Shown here: piece by piece, positions 8,007 to 9,746 of the stretch
Layout of the letters: the number at the start of each line of letters is the position of its first letter
Numbering within the stretch: position 1 is the stretch's first letter
Assembly: GCA_031280855.1 (NCBI GenBank)
Contig: JAITGH010000110.1
Span: forward strand, 1 to 9,746
Direction of reading: 5' to 3'
Length of the DNA: 9,746 bases
Source of the DNA: Oscillospiraceae bacterium
GTDB taxonomy: Bacteria; Bacillota; Clostridia; Oscillospirales; Oscillospiraceae
The notes under the pieces: model-generated
Database searches by the model: none
What the model was told of the DNA's origin: nothing
The model's input: the letters and a program-made list of their open reading frames with translations, nothing else
Translations under genes and position numbers: made by a program

Positions 8007-8532
8007 GCCATCGCCGTCAAGCTCACCCTCTGCATCTGCAACCCCGGCAAGCTCCGACGCTTTCCTGTCCGCGCTTAGCGGCACATACGAGGAACTCTTC
8101 CCGGTGCTAAACGCCGCAAAATACGACGAATACTGGCTCGAGCGAATCACCGAGTTCGTCGGTGCGGATAGCGCCGCGGCAACCGCGGATATGTTGAAAA
8201 CCGTCTGCACCTCCACGATTTACGGTGCGGAGGCTATCGCGGCATTCCCGGATCCGGAGAGTGCGCGGTTCAATTGCTACTTCATCAACGGCGTTGACAG
8301 TCTTACGTTTGACGGCAACGCTTTCTCGGGTTCGCTGAATGGGGCGATCGTAATGTTCAGCGAAAGCCCGATTGCAGCCGCTCAGACTCCCAGCGCGCTC
8401 TCTATCCCGGCGAACCCATGGTACTGCCGCGAGGGCGATACCACGCCAACTTCTGCCGGTAACATATTACTCTCACCTTTTTTCATTCGCACCCTAAACT
8501 TCGTCAGGTTTTGCACGATAATAATAGTGTAA
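7915..8532 (+). CDS. Putative lipoprotein, possibly ZinT/AdcA-like, C-terminus abnormal
   Basis: A 205-residue frame from ATG 7915, with a weak GGAAG ribosome site at 7901-7905. Residues 1-24 look like a lipoprotein signal (basic K8 and R12, then SALLMVAV, lipobox LASC with C25), followed by a Ser/Pro/Ala linker (residues 26-47) as in surface-anchored Firmicutes lipoproteins. Residues about 50-140 (SALSGTYEELFPVLNAAKYDEYW ... CTSTIYGAEA ... FINGVDSLTFDGNAFSG) recall ZinT/AdcA-C-terminal metal-binding domains that start with a TYxELxPxL helix and continue to a strand such as TITFDG. This call is from memory and weak. The later beta-barrel and metal-site part of that family is not seen: after residue ~143 the sequence becomes low in recognisable features, and the last 12 codons coincide with the flagellin promoter. 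The gene probably lost its true 3' end. A link with the adjacent metal-type regulator is plausible but inferred. The long N-terminal overlap with the DUF3793 fragment is unusual. Confidence 0.5.
   Translation: MLAAANFKLTVRDSALLMVAVLASCNPPASEPSPSSSPSASATPASSDAFLSALSGTYEELFPVLNAAKYDEYWLERITEFVGADSAAATADMLKTVCTSTIYGAEAIAAFPDPESARFNCYFINGVDSLTFDGNAFSGSLNGAIVMFSESPIAAAQTPSALSIPANPWYCREGDTTPTSAGNILLSPFFIRTLNFVRFCTIIIV
8495..8521 (+). promoter_or_regulatory. Sigma-D/sigma-28 flagellar promoter
   Basis: TAAA at 8495-8498, a spacer of exactly 15 bases, then CACGATAA at 8514-8521, matching six of eight bases of the GCCGATAA consensus for the flagellar sigma factor. It is the only good promoter before the flagellin gene and predicts a leader of about 145 bases. 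It lies inside the last codons of the lipoprotein frame. Confidence 0.75.
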
Positions 8533-8563
8533 GCGGAAGTGAGCCCCACGGGGCAAGCCCGCG

Positions 8564-8606
8564 TCACGACCCCGCAACAGGGCGGCCGACCTTGCGCAGG
8601 GCGTGA
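8564..8606 (+). promoter_or_regulatory. Extended stem in the flagellin leader
   Basis: Nested complementary blocks: TCACG 8564-8568 with CGTGA 8602-8606, CCC 8570-8572 with GGG 8599-8601, CGCAA 8573-8577 with TTGCG 8592-8596, GG 8580-8581 with CC 8590-8591. About 15 pairs with small bulges. It would place the upstream part of the leader in one compact fold just before the GGA-loop hairpin. A smaller GCCC/GGGC hairpin is at 8543-8554. Confidence 0.5.
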
Positions 8607-8613
8607 ACCACAA

Positions 8614-8638
8614 CGGCAGGAGAAAGGACTCTCCGCCG
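8614..8638 (+). promoter_or_regulatory. Candidate CsrA-binding hairpin in the flagellin leader
   Basis: CGGC 8614-8617 and GGAGA 8619-8623 pair with TCTCC 8630-8634 and GCCG 8635-8638 around one bulged A, leaving the loop AAGGAC with GGA exposed. A GGA in a hairpin loop is the hallmark of CsrA sites. A second GGA (8657-8659) sits in the ribosome-binding region AGGAAAGGG (8656-8664). In Bacillus subtilis the hag leader has the same pair: one upstream site and one over the ribosome site, with CsrA repressing translation and FliW relieving it. No csrA or fliW gene is in the window, so this rests on layout. Confidence 0.6.
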
Positions 8639-8672
8639 AATATTAAATCCACCTAAGGAAAGGGAAACAATC

Positions 8673-9746
8673 ATGCGTATTCAGAACAACATCACGGCTC
8701 TTAACAGCCACCGCCAGTACGGCATCAACAACGCCTCGATCGCGAAGAACGTCGAGAAACTGTCCAGCGGCTACAAGATCAACCGCGCCGGAGACGACGC
8801 GGCGGGACTGGCGATCAGCGAGAAGATGCGCGCACAGGTTCGCGGCTTGAACATGGCAAGCAAGAACGCGCAGGACGGCGTTAGCCTTATCCAGACCGCA
8901 GAGGGCGGACTCCAGTCCGGGCAGAACATTCTCCAGCGTATGCGTGAGCTGACCGTTCAGGCGGCGAACGACACCAACGTTCAGCTTGACCGCAAGGCCA
9001 TCAGCCTTGAGATCCAAGAGTTGACCGAGGAAATCGACCGCACCGCGTACACCACTTCGTTCAACACCCGTACCCTGCTTGACGGCTCGCTTGCAAGCGG
9101 TGTTACCAAGGATCTACTGACTGGTGTTGACGCTGACCGCGTCACGCAGTTTGATGCTGGCAGACTGTCAACTGCAACAGCTGAGGATATAACACTCACA
9201 GCCGGGACGAAAGCAACGAATGAGCTTACGCTCACTGCCGCTCCTGATGTTACTAAATCCTACAAAGTATCATACGGATCCGAGAGCATAGATGTTGCCC
9301 TAGCGACGGGCGATACCGCAAACTCCGCTGCTGTAAAAATTGCAGATGCCATTAATGCTAAGTGGGGTAATGTTGTAGAGGCCAGCGGCACTGCAACTGC
9401 GGGTACTGTAACTTTAACAGCCAAAACAGTCGGGGCAGTAGAGGGAGCTCATATTAACGGCTTTGTCATTGATGAATCTGATCCCCAGGGAACTGCCGGG
9501 AGCATTGTTACAAACAACTATACTGGTGGTGATGACGCTGTTGCTGCTGGTGGTATAGCAGCGGGTGGTACTACAGTCACTTGGACCGCACAGACTAACA
9601 CCGACGGCTCCGTTACATTTACCGACAATGAATTTCAAGACGCTTCATTTACCATTTCAAAAGAAGCTGCCGAGATTGGTGGAGTGTTCACCATTCCGAA
9701 GTCTGATGAGACTGCGGGCACCGGAAGTTTGAGTCTCCAGGTCGGC
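8673..9746 (+). CDS. fliC: Flagellin, 3' end beyond the window
   Basis: Filament subunit of the bacterial flagellum, exported by the flagellar type III apparatus and polymerised outside the cell. The frame is open for 358 codons to the last base without a stop, so the C-terminal conserved domain is missing from the window. Residues 1-145 are the conserved N-terminal D0/D1 region (MRIQNNITALNSHRQY, VEKLSSGYKINRAGDDAAGL, LQRMRELTVQAANDTN, AYTTSFNTRTLLDGS). Residues about 146-350 are a variable outer domain rich in Gly, Ala, Thr and Val with short repeats of beta-type sequence (for example TATAGTVTLTAKT). The final SLSLQVG is the kind of sequence that usually begins the conserved C-terminal half. 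ATG 8673 follows AGGAAAGGG (8656-8664) by eight bases. The residue 87-102 segment corresponds to the TLR5-recognised region of other flagellins. Base composition shifts sharply at the variable domain: row 8761-8820 has 41 of 60 G+C, rows 9301-9360 and 9601-9660 have 29 and 25. Leader structures suggest CsrA/FliW-type control. Confidence 0.95.
   Translation, partial: MRIQNNITALNSHRQYGINNASIAKNVEKLSSGYKINRAGDDAAGLAISEKMRAQVRGLNMASKNAQDGVSLIQTAEGGLQSGQNILQRMRELTVQAANDTNVQLDRKAISLEIQELTEEIDRTAYTTSFNTRTLLDGSLASGVTKDLLTGVDADRVTQFDAGRLSTATAEDITLTAGTKATNELTLTAAPDVTKSYKVSYGSESIDVALATGDTANSAAVKIADAINAKWGNVVEASGTATAGTVTLTAKTVGAVEGAHINGFVIDESDPQGTAGSIVTNNYTGGDDAVAAGGIAAGGTTVTWTAQTNTDGSVTFTDNEFQDASFTISKEAAEIGGVFTIPKSDETAGTGSLSLQVG

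Noticed and set aside
8434..8483. Intrinsic terminator before the flagellin promoter
   Set aside because: There is a T-run (8478-8483), but the nearest stems (GGCG/CGCC at 8434-8447, and GTAA/TTAC near 8459) are short or about 30 bases from it.
8533..8672. Cyclic-di-GMP (GEMM-I) riboswitch in the flagellin leader
   Set aside because: Such riboswitches often precede motility genes in Clostridia and the region has CACG and AGGGC-like words, but the ordered GEMM core (CACGCA...GGGCAAACC...ACGCAAAGCC...CCGGUAGG) is not present. The leader is better explained by simple stems and GGA sites.

Overview
The window looks like a flagellated anaerobic Firmicute of the class Clostridia, probably host-associated. 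The evidence is Clostridia-style Shine-Dalgarno sites, GTG and TTG starts, a DUF3793-type reading frame (a family I know only from Firmicutes), and a sigma-D-type flagellin promoter with a CsrA-like leader. GC-rich codons (GCG, CGC, GTC, CTT) run through all genes except the flagellin variable domain and the A+T-rich regulatory gap near 7.6-7.8 kb. The genus cannot be named from the sequence.

Region 1 (1-4845, + strand) is a ribose/CUT2-type ABC importer operon: substrate-binding protein, permease, double ATPase, second permease. The two permeases differ and probably form a heterodimer driven by the fused ATPase. The binding protein lacks a signal peptide here, and the first ~100 bases look unlike the rest, so its 5' end is probably missing or rearranged. 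Hairpins lie between the binding protein and permease 1, and between the ATPase and permease 2. In the ATPase one composite ATP site looks intact and the other is degenerate on both sides.

Region 2 (4852-6789, - strand) is a complete NAD-dependent DNA ligase (ligA). It converges on the transporter operon with only 6 bases between stop codons. Its best promoter is placed so that the transcript would start at or next to the ATG, suggesting a leaderless mRNA.

Region 3 (6850-8532) is the accessory part. A - strand gene encodes an unusual regulator: an AraC-type double helix-turn-helix fused to a DtxR/MntR-type metal-sensing repressor domain. It is divergent from a strong + strand promoter, with overlapping -35 elements and a small palindrome between the promoters. 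That promoter leads to a truncated DUF3793-like frame overlapping a Ser/Pro-rich lipoprotein frame, whose 3' end runs into the next promoter. This looks like a metal-responsive module with an eroded or rearranged target.

Region 4 (8495-9746, + strand) is the flagellin gene: sigma-D-like promoter, a structured leader of about 145 nt with a GGA-loop hairpin and a second GGA in the ribosome-binding site (the layout of CsrA-controlled flagellin leaders), then a flagellin open to the window end. Its conserved N-terminal domain is GC-rich and its variable domain clearly more A+T-rich.
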